DNA of 64,000 nucleotides from NCBI GenBank assembly GCA_905480335.1, contig CAJQPY010000003.1, positions 97,457-161,456 of the forward strand. The letters run 5' to 3'. The translations under genes and the position numbers were made by a program. Below, piece by piece: positions 47,968 to 58,404 of the stretch. Below the pieces are notes generated by a model. The model was not told where the DNA came from. It ran no database searches and was given only the letters and a program-made list of their open reading frames with translations. Within the stretch, counting starts at the first letter, position 1; every line of letters begins with the position of its first letter. Source of the DNA: an uncultured Ilumatobacter sp. Its GTDB lineage: Bacteria; Actinomycetota; Acidimicrobiia; Acidimicrobiales; Ilumatobacteraceae.

Positions 47968-48594
47968 ATGGCGCTTCGTCACCCATCACGAACACCGGCT
48001 CCCGCTCGGCTATTCGGCCGACGCATCACGATGCGCCCGCTGGCCGTCAACGACTTCCGTACTTGGAGCGAGGTTCGGCTGCGCAATGACGACTGGTTGA
48101 CGGTCTGGGAGCCGAGCCGGCTTGAGCGTCAGCCCGATCCGACCACCGACAAATCCGCCTTCGCCTCTCGCTGCCTCCAACGTGACCGGGACCGAGCAAA
48201 TGGAACGGCCTACCAATTCGGTCTCTTCATCGATCAACGCATCGCCGGCGAAGTCAACTTGAACAACGTGATCCGGGGCGCAATGCAATCGTGCACGGTC
48301 GGCTACTGGATCGACCAAGCTCACGCCGGGCACGGTTACACCGTTGAAGGTGTCGCCCTCGTGATGCAGTTTGCATTTGAGCAGCTCGGCCTGCACCGTG
48401 TCGAGATCTGCATCGTGCCACGAAATACTCGAAGTCGCCGGATCATGGAAAAGCTCGAAGTCCGAGATGAGGGTATTGCTCAGCGGTACCTCCAGATCAA
48501 CGGCACCTGGGAGGACCATGTGCGCTATGCGATGACGAGCGAGGAATGGCAAATTCGACGCGCCGACATCGTGCAGGACTGGCTCACTCGCTGA
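47968..48594 (+). CDS. GNAT family N-acetyltransferase (RimJ/RimL-like)
   Basis: RITMRPLAVNDFRTWSEVRLRNDDWL...VGYWIDQAHAGHGYTVEGVALVMQFAFEQLGLHRVEICIVPRNTRSRRIMEKLEVRDEGI. Confidence 0.93.
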   Translation: MALRHPSRTPAPARLFGRRITMRPLAVNDFRTWSEVRLRNDDWLTVWEPSRLERQPDPTTDKSAFASRCLQRDRDRANGTAYQFGLFIDQRIAGEVNLNNVIRGAMQSCTVGYWIDQAHAGHGYTVEGVALVMQFAFEQLGLHRVEICIVPRNTRSRRIMEKLEVRDEGIAQRYLQINGTWEDHVRYAMTSEEWQIRRADIVQDWLTR

Positions 48595-48786
48595 CCAGTT
48601 GCTGCACATATGCAGTTACCGGCACCTCAAGCGATGCCGTGTCGGCGGATACCGAGCCACCGCCATCCGCACCGCAACCTTCGACCCACGACTCCCATCA
48701 CGGATCAATTTCACGGGTCGGGCCATGAAGCGGGGCCCCGGTTTCCCGGAGCCCCGACGCGGGTGGTGTGAACGATCAAACGCCGA

Positions 48787-49122
48787 TCAGAAGGTTGCGA
48801 TGCCGTTCTCCCGGGTCAGCTGCAACATTTCGATCTTCGCTTCACGCAACTGCGTGCGTCGCTTCCACATTTTCGTCTTCCAATGGCGCTTCGTACGGTT
48901 CCGCTTGGCGAGCTTGCTCTTGGCAACCTCCGCGTCGTGATGATGCATCGGCTTCCACGCACTGCCCGGCTCATGCAGATCCTCGGGGGGCACCCCCGAC
49001 GACACTCCCTGGGCGACCGATTGCAGCTCTACGTGGATTCGGTGGCGCTCGCTGTGGGCGTGCGCTCGCCGCTCTTGTCTCGGCAGCATCGACATCTCGC
49101 TGTCGCGATGTCGCTGGCTCAT
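48787..49122 (-). CDS. hypothetical basic/His-rich protein
   Basis: ORF MSQRHRDSEMSMLPRQERR...MHHHDAEVAKSKLAKRNRTKRHWKTKMWKRRTQLREAKIEMLQLTRENGIATF. No family recognised. Confidence 0.45.
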   Translation of the reverse strand: MSQRHRDSEMSMLPRQERRAHAHSERHRIHVELQSVAQGVSSGVPPEDLHEPGSAWKPMHHHDAEVAKSKLAKRNRTKRHWKTKMWKRRTQLREAKIEMLQLTRENGIATF

Positions 49123-49493
49123 TGGTGACCTCCTACTTTGCGGCACAGGTTGATAACGCCGCGGTGGATTCGGTTCCTGTGAATGCAACATTACGACAGG
49201 GCGTGTTTCTCGCCTAGAGACTTTGTGTAACAGTCTCGCGCTCATTTTAATGACCATGTTCATGCCAAAGACATCAGATCTGAGCGAGGGTGAAACGCCC
49301 GACCGGGCGGTCAAGCATGAGCAGCGATCCGCCAATACGGTGCACGCTGTGCTCCCCCCCCCCCGATTCGCCAGGTCCAGAACACGTCAAATCGCTGGCG
49401 AAAGTCGAGCACCCCGGTTGAAGCACTGCACCGGTGACGTCGGTCTCTGACGACCATTCAACCCGATGATGAGTGTCCACCACCGACTGCCGG

Positions 49494-50246
49494 TCACTTG
49501 GAGGTGATCTTGGCCTGGAGGGCCGCAAGGCGCTCGGCGAACCACGGCTGCTGGGTGCTCCACAGTTGCGGTTCAAGTTCGCGTGCCACCGCCCCAGGAT
49601 GATTGTCGATGTCCGCCATCGCCTGAATCGTTGCCTTCGTCGCAATGGCCAAGTCGCGCGGAGTTGAGGCCGCACCCGAGGCGAACTCCTGGGCGGTGTC
49701 GGCAAGAGCCTCTCGTGGCACCGATCGGTACGCAAGACCGACACGCTCGCACTCCTTGCCGCCGAGCACTTGGCCGAACACGATCGCGGCCATCGCCGCT
49801 TGCGGCCCGGCAATGCGTCGGAACATCCACGTGTGGCCACCACCAGGATGAATGCCGAGGTTCAGGAACCGGGTGTCGATGCGTGCCTCGTCGGCGATGA
49901 GCCGCACGTCGCAGCCCAGCGCCAGGTTCGCACCTGCGCCGACTGCGGCACCGTTCACCGCCGCCAACGTCGGCAGCGGACTCCTGGCGATCCGAAGAAA
50001 TCCTTCGTAGATCCGCCCCAGACTTTCTCCCGTGGCTTCGGCGAGGTTCCCGAGATTCGCCCCGGCACAGAAAGCCGGTGCTGTCCCGGTCACGACGAGC
50101 GCTCCGACCGCTTCATCAGTTTCGAACGCGTCCATCGCCGCTGTGATCTCCTCGACCATCGGCGCCGTAAGCGTGTTCCGCTCGTCGGGGTTGTTGAGAG
50201 TGAGAGTTGCGACGCCGTCGCGGACATTGGTGAGCACGAGTGACAT
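49494..50246 (-). CDS. enoyl-CoA hydratase/isomerase family protein
   Basis: VATLTLNNPDERNTLTAPMVEEI, VVTGTAPAFCAGANLGNL, VNGAAVGAGANLALGCDVRLIADEARIDTRF. Confidence 0.93.
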   Translation of the reverse strand: MSLVLTNVRDGVATLTLNNPDERNTLTAPMVEEITAAMDAFETDEAVGALVVTGTAPAFCAGANLGNLAEATGESLGRIYEGFLRIARSPLPTLAAVNGAAVGAGANLALGCDVRLIADEARIDTRFLNLGIHPGGGHTWMFRRIAGPQAAMAAIVFGQVLGGKECERVGLAYRSVPREALADTAQEFASGAASTPRDLAIATKATIQAMADIDNHPGAVARELEPQLWSTQQPWFAERLAALQAKITSK

Positions 50247-50326
50247 CTCGCGATCATGCCATCCCCATGCGAGTACGCCCGCCCCGCAGCCGACGCAAAC
50301 TGGAGAGTCGGTAGAGTTGAGGGCGA

Positions 50327-50935
50327 ATGCTCGACCACGTCTTCACCGATGCGATCAGTGCGCTCCGGGATGCGTTCGAGTCGGCATATCTCGAACGACA
50401 GCCGTTCGACGAGCACTTCCAGTCCGATGTGCTCGTCGGCGACCTCACTTGGGAAACCAGCTATGGGCTTCCCGGCGAGGGCGAACCGCCCAGGATCGTC
50501 GCACACGTCACCATGAACTGGCCCGCCTGGAGTCAGGCCGCATATCGACAGTGGTACGTCGACGATGAACTCGAGATCCGCCCCGCGATCGAGATCGAAA
50601 TCGTGCTCAGGATGCAGCAACTGAGCGAGCCGGTCGGCGCCGAGCGGGTGTACCCGAGCGTTCCCGATCACAGCCCCTCGATCGGCGACGACCGGCTCGA
50701 ACGAGTCGGACTGACAACCGAAATCTCCCACCCAGATCCGGGCGATCCCCTTGACCTCACTCCCGAGTACGCAGTCGAGATCACCTACGAAGGTCTTTAT
50801 GAACTAGCGGAGGAGACCGTGGCCGACGGCCGGAGCACACTGCTAGACGATCATTTCGGGGCACTCGGCGGCTGGATCGCGGCGATTCTCGTCAAGCTCG
50901 GCGACCTCGGCCTGAGTTTTCTCCCCGCCGAGTGA
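50327..50935 (+). CDS. hypothetical protein
   Basis: Open frame with coherent codon usage: MLDHVFTDAISALRDAFESAYLERQPFDEHFQSDVLVGDLTWETSYGLPGEG...; no family recognised. Confidence 0.65.
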   Translation: MLDHVFTDAISALRDAFESAYLERQPFDEHFQSDVLVGDLTWETSYGLPGEGEPPRIVAHVTMNWPAWSQAAYRQWYVDDELEIRPAIEIEIVLRMQQLSEPVGAERVYPSVPDHSPSIGDDRLERVGLTTEISHPDPGDPLDLTPEYAVEITYEGLYELAEETVADGRSTLLDDHFGALGGWIAAILVKLGDLGLSFLPAE

Positions 50936-50952
50936 CCCGCCATCATGGGGAC

Positions 50953-51771
50953 ATGACCGAGCCGACGTGCCGCCCGACAAGCCTCACCGGCGACGATGTC
51001 GTGTTGCTCGACATATCTGAGCGAATTGCGACTATCACGCTAAACCGACCGGACGCACGCAACGCGCTGTCAAGCGAGGTGCTTCGAAAGATGCCTGAGG
51101 CAATGCGAATTGCCGAAGCCAGCGACGACGTCGACGTGCTGATCCTCACCGGCACCGACCCGGCGTTCACTGCAGGTCTCGACCTAAAGGAGCTCGGCTC
51201 CACCGGGGGCAACCTAGGCAACGACACGGGCGCCGACGCCAACCTCAACACCGACGGGGTACGCGGACCCTTTCCTCGGCTGACCAAGCCGCTAATCGGA
51301 TCTATCAACGGTGTCGCAGTCACCGGCGGCTTCGAACTCGCACTGAACTGCGACTTCCTTGTTGCCAGCGAACATGCGAAGTTCGGCGACACCCATGCCC
51401 GCGTCGGCGTGATGCCGGGCTGGGGGCTGACCATCCTGCTCCCCCAGGCAATCGGCATTCGGCGCGCTCGGGAGATGAGCTTCACCGGCAACTTCATGAG
51501 CGCCGATGAAGCGCTGCAGTTCGGACTCGTCAACCACGTCGTCCCCCATGACGATCTGATCGACTTCACACGTCGCCTTGCGACCGATATCGTCGGCAAC
51601 GAGCAGGACAGCGTCCGCCAGATCCGCGCCACGTACAACTCAATCGCGACGAACGACCACGACTGGGAAACCGAATCCCGCGACGGGCGGGCATGGCGGC
51701 GCGCTCAGTTCAGTCCCGAGAAGGTCGCTGCCCGACGCGAACGGATTCAGTCGCGTGGCAAAACACAATGA
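50953..51771 (+). CDS. enoyl-CoA hydratase
   Basis: IATITLNRPDARNALSSEVLRKMPEAM, LTGTDPAFTAGLDLKELG, INGVAVTGGFELALNCDFLVASEHAKFGDTHARVGVMPGWGLT. Confidence 0.93.
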   Translation: MTEPTCRPTSLTGDDVVLLDISERIATITLNRPDARNALSSEVLRKMPEAMRIAEASDDVDVLILTGTDPAFTAGLDLKELGSTGGNLGNDTGADANLNTDGVRGPFPRLTKPLIGSINGVAVTGGFELALNCDFLVASEHAKFGDTHARVGVMPGWGLTILLPQAIGIRRAREMSFTGNFMSADEALQFGLVNHVVPHDDLIDFTRRLATDIVGNEQDSVRQIRATYNSIATNDHDWETESRDGRAWRRAQFSPEKVAARRERIQSRGKTQ

Positions 51772-51849
51772 CGGGCAGTAAACCGGCCCGCCACTGCTCA
51801 CCAAGCTCTGAAATCAGATCACGCACACGCCTCAAGCTCGCTACCCCGG

Positions 51850-52923
51850 TCAGATCGGAGCGCCCATTGAACGGAGCGCCTTTTGGACCTCGATCGCGAT
51901 ATCGATAGCGAGGATCTCAGCGCCGTTCTGGTTCAGGTGAAACCCGTCATCGGCACGCACATCTTTACCTTCCTTGTCACGAGGATCGACGACGAACTCT
52001 GCCCAGCCACCGTCCCGCCCCGAGAAGCGGGCCCAGGTGTCGACGAACACGACATCGGGTCGAGCTGCTGCAGCTGCCTTGGCGGCTCGGTCCTGGATCG
52101 CCAGCTTTGCGGTGACGTCGGGATTGTCGTCGTTCGGGATCCCCACCCAAATCACATGCCGATCATTCTCCAGCAACAGGTCCATCACCTCGCCGGCCCG
52201 CCGCTCGTACTCATCCGACCATTCCGCCTCGTTGGCCAACGGATCACCGACAATGAACTCCAACTCGTCCTGCGGGAGCGACAGGCCCTGCGAATCGTTG
52301 CCCCCGAAAGTGACGACGACGATGTCAGGATCGACCTCAGGAATCTTTTGCTCGAGTTCGGTGGGCCAGTTGAAGAAGTCGGGGCGAGCGAGCCCGGACG
52401 AGACTTTGTAGTTGAGATCGGTCTCGGTGACCAGCGTTCCGTCGAGCAGTGTCTGAAGATACGGACCAAACGTGCCAGCATCAGAGTCGCCGACGATGTA
52501 GACCTTCGCCGGATTGTCAGACGTGGGCGGACCGGTCGAGTCCGAGTCGGCTTCGCCGCCGACCTCATCACTGTTCGTCGTCTCGACATCGCCCTCGGGC
52601 GTTGCGTCGCCCACGTCGAATGTCACGTTGTCGCCGAACCCGAGCTCGTCGCACAGCTCACGGTTGTCCGAATCGGCACAGTCGATCGCTGTGCTCTCCA
52701 CCTCCTCCACATTTGCCGCTCCGGTGGCACCCGAGGCGGAGACCGGCGAGGCGGACGGGCCATCAGCAACATCATCGTCGCTACCCAGAAATGCCCCGAC
52801 TGCGACCACGGCTGCGTATCCGATGATGCCGACGACAGCAAACACGCCCAACCGCCTTGCCCAGTAGTTGGGCGGGTTTGGGGGTGCCGAACGGCCGGCG
52901 GACGGTGGCGGTGAGGGTGCCAT
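51850..52923 (-). CDS. membrane-anchored SGNH/GDSL hydrolase (DUF459-like)
   Basis: KVYIVGDSDAGTFGPYLQTLL, VVVTFGGNDSQGL, DDGFHLNQNGAEILA: GDS, GGND and D-G-x-H motifs. Confidence 0.87.
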   Translation of the reverse strand: MAPSPPPSAGRSAPPNPPNYWARRLGVFAVVGIIGYAAVVAVGAFLGSDDDVADGPSASPVSASGATGAANVEEVESTAIDCADSDNRELCDELGFGDNVTFDVGDATPEGDVETTNSDEVGGEADSDSTGPPTSDNPAKVYIVGDSDAGTFGPYLQTLLDGTLVTETDLNYKVSSGLARPDFFNWPTELEQKIPEVDPDIVVVTFGGNDSQGLSLPQDELEFIVGDPLANEAEWSDEYERRAGEVMDLLLENDRHVIWVGIPNDDNPDVTAKLAIQDRAAKAAAAARPDVVFVDTWARFSGRDGGWAEFVVDPRDKEGKDVRADDGFHLNQNGAEILAIDIAIEVQKALRSMGAPI

Positions 52924-53066
52924 TCTTCCCCACAATATGGCGGAAAAGAGGCGCATAGACGGCAGCTCGACCGAGATTGCCTGCACGAAGGGCTGCCCGT
53001 TGGTATCTTTGTGCCTCTACGTGAACACTCGGGAAATCCCGGGGCACATCTCAGCAAGGGGAGAAC

Positions 53067-54197
53067 ATGATCAACAGCAAGAAGATGCTGGCGTTCGGTG
53101 CGGTAGCCGCACTCGGATTCGCGGCCTGTGGCAGCGATGACGACAGTGGGGACGAAACCGAAACCACCGAAGTCGCCACCACCGAAGCCGCCGAGGAGGA
53201 AGCCGAAGCTGCTTCAGATGGCGCACTGACGGCAGTCGGACTGACCTACGACATTGGTGGCCGTGGCGACCAGTCGTTTAACGACTCAGCCGCTGCGGGA
53301 ATTGAGCGTGCTGTCGCCGACCTCGGCATCAAGGCCAACGAACTCGTTCCCAACGAGGACGGATCCAACCGTGCTGAATTGCTGCAACTCCAGGCCGACG
53401 AAGCCGAACTTGTGATCGGCGTGGGCTTCCTGTTCGCCGATGACACTGTTGCCGCTGCGGGGAACAACCCCGACACGCTCTTTGCAGTCGTCGATGACGC
53501 GATGCTCGACTTTGAAGCCGAGGGTGGCCCTGCGCCGCGCTGCGAAAACTGCGTTGGACTGACCTTCGCCGAGGAGCAAGGATCATTCCTCGTCGGCGCG
53601 GCGGCCGCGCTCAAGAGTGAGACGGGCGTTATCGGTTTCATCGGCGGCGTTTCGGGCTTCGGTCTGATTGAGAAGTTTGAGGCCGGCTACCAGGCTGGCG
53701 CTCAGGCGGTCAACCCCGACATCGTGATCGAGAGCCAGTACATCACTGCAGCACCTGACTTCGACGGGTTCTTTGCGCCAGACCGCGCAAAGGAGATCGC
53801 TCTTACGATGTACGACGATGGCGCCGACATCGTCTATCACGCTGCAGGCGGCTCGGGTGCTGGCGTGTTCGAGGCAGCCAAGGAATTCTCGGAAGCAAAT
53901 GGCTCGAAGGTGTGGGGCATTGGCGTCGACTCCGACCAGTACAACACCGTTGACGCTGCGGTGCAGGAGTACGTGCTGACATCGATGCTCAAGCGTGTCG
54001 ACAATGCCGTCTACGAGATCACCAAGGCCGCCAACGATGGCGCTGCCGAAGTCGGCAACGTCGTTTACGACCTCTCGACTGATGGCGTGGGCTACTCCAC
54101 CTCGGGCGGGTACCTCGACGACATTGTCGATCAGCTCGAAGAATTCAAAGCGCAAATCCAGGATGGAACCATCACAGTTCCGACTGAGCCGTCCTGA
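53067..54197 (+). CDS. BMP family nucleoside ABC transporter substrate-binding lipoprotein
   Basis: Lipobox FAACGSDDDS; TYDIGGRGDQSFNDSAAAGIERA...GVIGFIGGVSGFGLIEKFEAGYQAGAQAVNPDIVIESQYI...VYHAAGGSGAGVFEAAKE...WGIGVDSDQYNT. Confidence 0.94.
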   Translation: MINSKKMLAFGAVAALGFAACGSDDDSGDETETTEVATTEAAEEEAEAASDGALTAVGLTYDIGGRGDQSFNDSAAAGIERAVADLGIKANELVPNEDGSNRAELLQLQADEAELVIGVGFLFADDTVAAAGNNPDTLFAVVDDAMLDFEAEGGPAPRCENCVGLTFAEEQGSFLVGAAAALKSETGVIGFIGGVSGFGLIEKFEAGYQAGAQAVNPDIVIESQYITAAPDFDGFFAPDRAKEIALTMYDDGADIVYHAAGGSGAGVFEAAKEFSEANGSKVWGIGVDSDQYNTVDAAVQEYVLTSMLKRVDNAVYEITKAANDGAAEVGNVVYDLSTDGVGYSTSGGYLDDIVDQLEEFKAQIQDGTITVPTEPS

Positions 54198-54248
54198 TCA
54201 CAAGCTGACCGAATTCCGGCGACGCCGGACAAATCACTAACCTGCGCT

Positions 54249-54285
54249 GAGCGGGGCCGGTCTCCGGTCCCGCTCTTCGTTTTTT
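54249..54285 (+). terminator. rho-independent terminator between BMP lipoprotein and ABC ATPase genes
   Basis: GAGCGGGGCCGG-TCT-CCGGTCCCGCTC then TTCGTTTTTT. Confidence 0.85.
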
Positions 54286-54336
54286 CACCACGACATCTTT
54301 CACGGCTGGGTAGGCCCGCCGCCAGAAGGGACACCT

Positions 54337-55887
54337 GTGACCGCCGCAATAGAGTTGATCGGAATCACAAAGCGATTTCCCGGGGTAATCGCAAATGATG
54401 ATGTCAATCTCACTGTAAAGCGCGGCGAGATCCATGCGATCTGCGGCGAGAACGGGGCTGGTAAGTCGACCCTCATGAAGATTCTCTACGGCATGCAGGC
54501 ACCTGACAAAGGGCGCATGCTGATCGACGGTGAGGAAGTCAAACTTTCATCACCGGGCGATGCCATCGAGCGCGGGATCGGGATGGTGCACCAGCACTTC
54601 ATGCTCGCCGACCAACTCACAGTTCTCGAGAACGTAATCCTGGGTTCCGAGCCCACGTCACGTGGCTTTGTCGACTTCACAGCTGCCCGGACACACTTCG
54701 ATGAAGTCGGAGAGGCCTACGGGCTAACCATCGACCCCGATGATCTAGTCGAAACGCTTGAAGTGGGCGAGCGCCAACGAGTGGAGATCATCAAGGTGCT
54801 CTTTCGCGGCGCCGAGATCCTGATCCTTGACGAGCCAACTGCAGTGCTCGTTCCGCAGGAGGTCGAAGAGCTGTTTCGGAACATGCGCGGCCTGAGGGCC
54901 GACGGTGCGACGATCTTGTTCATCGATCACAAGCTCCAGGAAGTGCTCGAGATTGCCGACACGATCACCGTGCTGCGACAGGGGCGCACGGTTGCAACAG
55001 TTGACCCGAACGAGGTCAACGCCGGCGACCTGGCCGAGTTAATGGTCGGATCAGAACTGCCGACTCCGGCCACCGGTGCGTCCACTGTGACCGATGAGGT
55101 GGCGTTGCATGTCAAGGGCGTCACCGTTCTGGACGTCGATGACCGACCCGTCGTCGACGACGTCAGCCTCAAGATTCGCCGTGGGGAGATCGTCGGTATC
55201 GCAGGCGTTGAGGGAAATGGTCAGCACGAACTGGTATCGGCGATCATCGGAACGCTCGACCCGAGCGCTGGAGCCATCAGTTTGAACGGCGAGAACATCG
55301 CCCACTGGTCAGTGCGCGACCGCCGCGAAGCCGGGGTGGCCTACGTCCCCCAAGACCGCCAATCTGAGGGTCTACTCCTTACGGCACCATTGTGGGAGAA
55401 CGCCGCACTCGGCCATCAAACCCGTCCACCTTTTTCGAAAGGTGTCTGGGTGGATCGTGCCGGATCCAAGGAGCGCACCGAGGAGATTCGTTCGAGCTTC
55501 GACGTTCGCACACCAAACATTGACGTATCGGCCCACGCCCTTTCCGGCGGGAACCAGCAAAAGCTGATCCTTGGTCGCGAGGTCACCTCCGAACCCAAAT
55601 TGCTGATCGCCTCCCACCCAACACGTGGCATCGATGTCGGTGCGCAGGCCGCCGTTTGGGATCACCTGCGGCGATCAAGATCCGACGGGCTGGCGACACT
55701 GCTCATATCAGCCGACCTTGACGAACTGATCGGTCTGTCCGACACGATCGTCGTCATGTTTCGAGGCAAGCTCGTCGCCACGCTCGATCCCAATGATGTC
55801 ACTCCGAGAGATCTCGGCGCCTTCATGACCGGCGCTCATCTCGGAGACGAACACACACCCACAATCAATCAGGCGGTGCAACAATGA
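54337..55887 (+). CDS. nucleoside ABC transporter ATP-binding protein (double ABC)
   Basis: CGENGAGKSTLMKILYGMQAPDKG, VGERQRVEIIKVLFRGAEILILDEPTAVLVPQE, second half VEGNGQHELVSAIIG and LSGGNQQKLILGREV. Confidence 0.96.
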   Translation: MTAAIELIGITKRFPGVIANDDVNLTVKRGEIHAICGENGAGKSTLMKILYGMQAPDKGRMLIDGEEVKLSSPGDAIERGIGMVHQHFMLADQLTVLENVILGSEPTSRGFVDFTAARTHFDEVGEAYGLTIDPDDLVETLEVGERQRVEIIKVLFRGAEILILDEPTAVLVPQEVEELFRNMRGLRADGATILFIDHKLQEVLEIADTITVLRQGRTVATVDPNEVNAGDLAELMVGSELPTPATGASTVTDEVALHVKGVTVLDVDDRPVVDDVSLKIRRGEIVGIAGVEGNGQHELVSAIIGTLDPSAGAISLNGENIAHWSVRDRREAGVAYVPQDRQSEGLLLTAPLWENAALGHQTRPPFSKGVWVDRAGSKERTEEIRSSFDVRTPNIDVSAHALSGGNQQKLILGREVTSEPKLLIASHPTRGIDVGAQAAVWDHLRRSRSDGLATLLISADLDELIGLSDTIVVMFRGKLVATLDPNDVTPRDLGAFMTGAHLGDEHTPTINQAVQQ

Positions 55888-57020
55888 CGCACCCCACCAT
55901 TCGTCGAATCGTGCTCACGGTCGGCGCCCCGATCTCGGCTGTGTTTTTCGCTGTCCTCCTCTCGTCGCTCTTCCTGCTGATCTCCGGCAGCAGCCCATTT
56001 CAGGCATACATCGATATGATCGAGAACGCCAGTCGGCTCGAGACTTTCGTCGACATCTTGAACGAGGCGACGCCGCTCTACATCTCGGCAATCGCAGCCG
56101 CAATCGGATTCCGGATGAACCTGTTCAACATCGGGGTCGAAGGCCAGTACCTGCTCGCCGCATTCTTCGCCGCCGCAGTCGGCGGTTATTTTGCAGGACT
56201 TCCACCGGTTCTGCATGTAACACTGATCCTGATTGTGTCGGTCCTTGTCGGTGCCGCCTACGCAGGTCTCGCTGGCGCTCTCAAGGTGACGCGCGGCATC
56301 AACGAAGTGATCAGCACGATCATGCTGAACTTCATAGCTGTCGGCGGCATCATCGCCTGGCTCATTCGCGAATGGGCCGACGACACGGGTGCCACCAACT
56401 CCGGCACCACCCCGATAGACGAGTCGGGTCGGATGCCAAGTCTCAACGGGCTGCTTGAAGTCTTCACACGAGAGATCAGTAAGGGTCGCGAGCTGACCGG
56501 TGTCCTACTCATCGCGATTCTCGTGGGTATCACGTACCACTTATTCATCAACAGAACCCGCATCGGATTCGACTTCCGCGCCAGCGGCTACAACCCAATG
56601 GCCGCTCGCGCCGGCGGTATCCCCCCCAAGCGGATGGTGATGTATGCGATGCTGCTGTCCGGCGGAGTGGCGGGCCTAGTCGGAATGAGCGAGGTCCTCA
56701 GCCAGCGCTACAAGTACGACCAGAGTTTCATCCAGGGGCTCGGTTTCAATGGAATCGCCATCGCCCTTCTCGGGCGCAATAATCCAGTAGGCATTGCGAT
56801 CGGTGCGCTGCTGTTCGGGTTTCTAAATGCCTCGTCCGGAATCCTCCAAATCACGGGCTCCGCTACCCCCGAAATCGTTCAGATCATGAAAGGCATTATC
56901 GTGCTCAGCGCCGTGATCGCCTACGAGGCAGTTCGTCGAGTCAAGCTGCGCGACGAGGCACGCAGCGCCGCCGAGGCGACGGAGCGAATGTCGACCGAGC
57001 CAGAGGAGGCGCTGGCGTGA
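55884..57020 (+). CDS. nucleoside ABC transporter permease
   Basis: Multi-TM; ATPLYISAIAAAIGFRMNLFNIGVEGQYLLAAFFAAAVG...GGIPPKRMVMYAMLLSGGVAGLVGMSEVL. ATGA overlap with the ATPase gene. Confidence 0.95.
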   Translation: MTHPTIRRIVLTVGAPISAVFFAVLLSSLFLLISGSSPFQAYIDMIENASRLETFVDILNEATPLYISAIAAAIGFRMNLFNIGVEGQYLLAAFFAAAVGGYFAGLPPVLHVTLILIVSVLVGAAYAGLAGALKVTRGINEVISTIMLNFIAVGGIIAWLIREWADDTGATNSGTTPIDESGRMPSLNGLLEVFTREISKGRELTGVLLIAILVGITYHLFINRTRIGFDFRASGYNPMAARAGGIPPKRMVMYAMLLSGGVAGLVGMSEVLSQRYKYDQSFIQGLGFNGIAIALLGRNNPVGIAIGALLFGFLNASSGILQITGSATPEIVQIMKGIIVLSAVIAYEAVRRVKLRDEARSAAEATERMSTEPEEALA

Positions 57021-58402
57021 GTGACGAACCACGCCTGACGTCTTGGACAACTCTTCCGGACTCCGAAAGAGCACCGGCAGACAACATGAGCCCTGTTGAT
57101 CCGGTCGCACCCGATTTGAAGCCGACTCTCTTCGAGCGGTACGCAGCGCTTTCGGCTCCGGTTCGATGGATGACCTCGGCGGCAATCGGAATTTTCGTGC
57201 TTTCGCTGGTCCAGACGGTAGGTCGAGACGACACAACGGTACTGACCGAACCTGGCACTGCCGGTGCGATGCTCCGCTTCGCTGTGCCGATCCTTCTCGC
57301 CGGACTTGGCGGCCTTTTCTCCGAACGGGCCGGTGTGGTCAACATCGGCCTTGAGGGCATGATGATCCTCGGCACATGGTTTGGGGCTTGGGGAACGGTC
57401 AACTTCGGTTCTCCCTGGGCCGGTCTCGTTTGCGGTCTCGTCGGTGGCGCGCTGGGTGGACTCCTGCACGCCATTGCCACGGTGAGCTTTGGGGTTGATC
57501 ACATCATCTCCGGCGTTGCGATCAACATCTTGACCCCGGGTCTTGCTCGTTTTGCCTCCGACCGTCTCTCTGAGGCCGACCGAAACTCCTTCCCCACAAA
57601 ATGGGAGGGGGGGTCAATTACCCAGTCACCGCGCGCCGGCGGACTCCCCAAGATCAATGTTCCGTACCTGGCTGGAGGTAACGATACATACAACCTGCTC
57701 GGCGAAATCGATGACGCAAATATCTTCTTCGTGTCCGACGTGGCGGGCGTTCTAGAGGGCTTCATGACCCAACTGTCGCTGTTCACGGTGATTGCGTTCG
57801 CTCTCGTCCCGGTGAGCGCAGTCCTATTGTGGAAGACAAGAATGGGACTACGGATTCGGATCTGCGGCGAACGCCCCGAAGCTGGCGAAAGCCTCGGAGT
57901 GAACATCTATCTATACAAATACGTCGGTGTGATCATGAGCGGAGCGATGGCCGGGCTGGCCGGCGCATTCATTGTGATGGAGTTGTCCAACGTCTACCGC
58001 GAGGGTCAAACGCAGGGACGTGGCTTCATCGGTCTTGCCGCACTCATCTTCGGCAACTGGCGACCTGTTGGAATCATGCTCGGCTCTTTGCTTTTCGGCT
58101 ATCCATTCGTGCTGGCGCTCCGGGACGGAGACGGTGTTGGCACCCACGCCCTCCTGCTGGTTATCGCCATCGCACTCACGGCGGTTATGGCGTGGTCGAT
58201 CAGACAAGCAAATCGAACCGACGCGACTATTGCCGGCGGACTTGCCGCAACGGTGCTGCTCTGGTGGGCGATGACGGACGTCGCTCCGGATTGGCTTCCG
58301 AACACGATGCCGTACGCAACGGTACTGCTCGTCTTGGTCTTTATGAGCCAACGCCTTCGGATGCCAGCCGCGGACGGGCAGATCTACCGCAAGGGCGAGT
58401 GA
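57017..58402 (+). CDS. nucleoside ABC transporter permease
   Basis: GGLFSERAGVVNIGLEGMMILGTWFGAWGTVNFGSPWAGLVCGLVGGALGGLLHA...VDHIISGVAINILTPGLARF. GTGA overlap with the preceding gene. Confidence 0.95.
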   Translation: MSDEPRLTSWTTLPDSERAPADNMSPVDPVAPDLKPTLFERYAALSAPVRWMTSAAIGIFVLSLVQTVGRDDTTVLTEPGTAGAMLRFAVPILLAGLGGLFSERAGVVNIGLEGMMILGTWFGAWGTVNFGSPWAGLVCGLVGGALGGLLHAIATVSFGVDHIISGVAINILTPGLARFASDRLSEADRNSFPTKWEGGSITQSPRAGGLPKINVPYLAGGNDTYNLLGEIDDANIFFVSDVAGVLEGFMTQLSLFTVIAFALVPVSAVLLWKTRMGLRIRICGERPEAGESLGVNIYLYKYVGVIMSGAMAGLAGAFIVMELSNVYREGQTQGRGFIGLAALIFGNWRPVGIMLGSLLFGYPFVLALRDGDGVGTHALLLVIAIALTAVMAWSIRQANRTDATIAGGLAATVLLWWAMTDVAPDWLPNTMPYATVLLVLVFMSQRLRMPAADGQIYRKGE

Positions 58403-58404
58403 AC

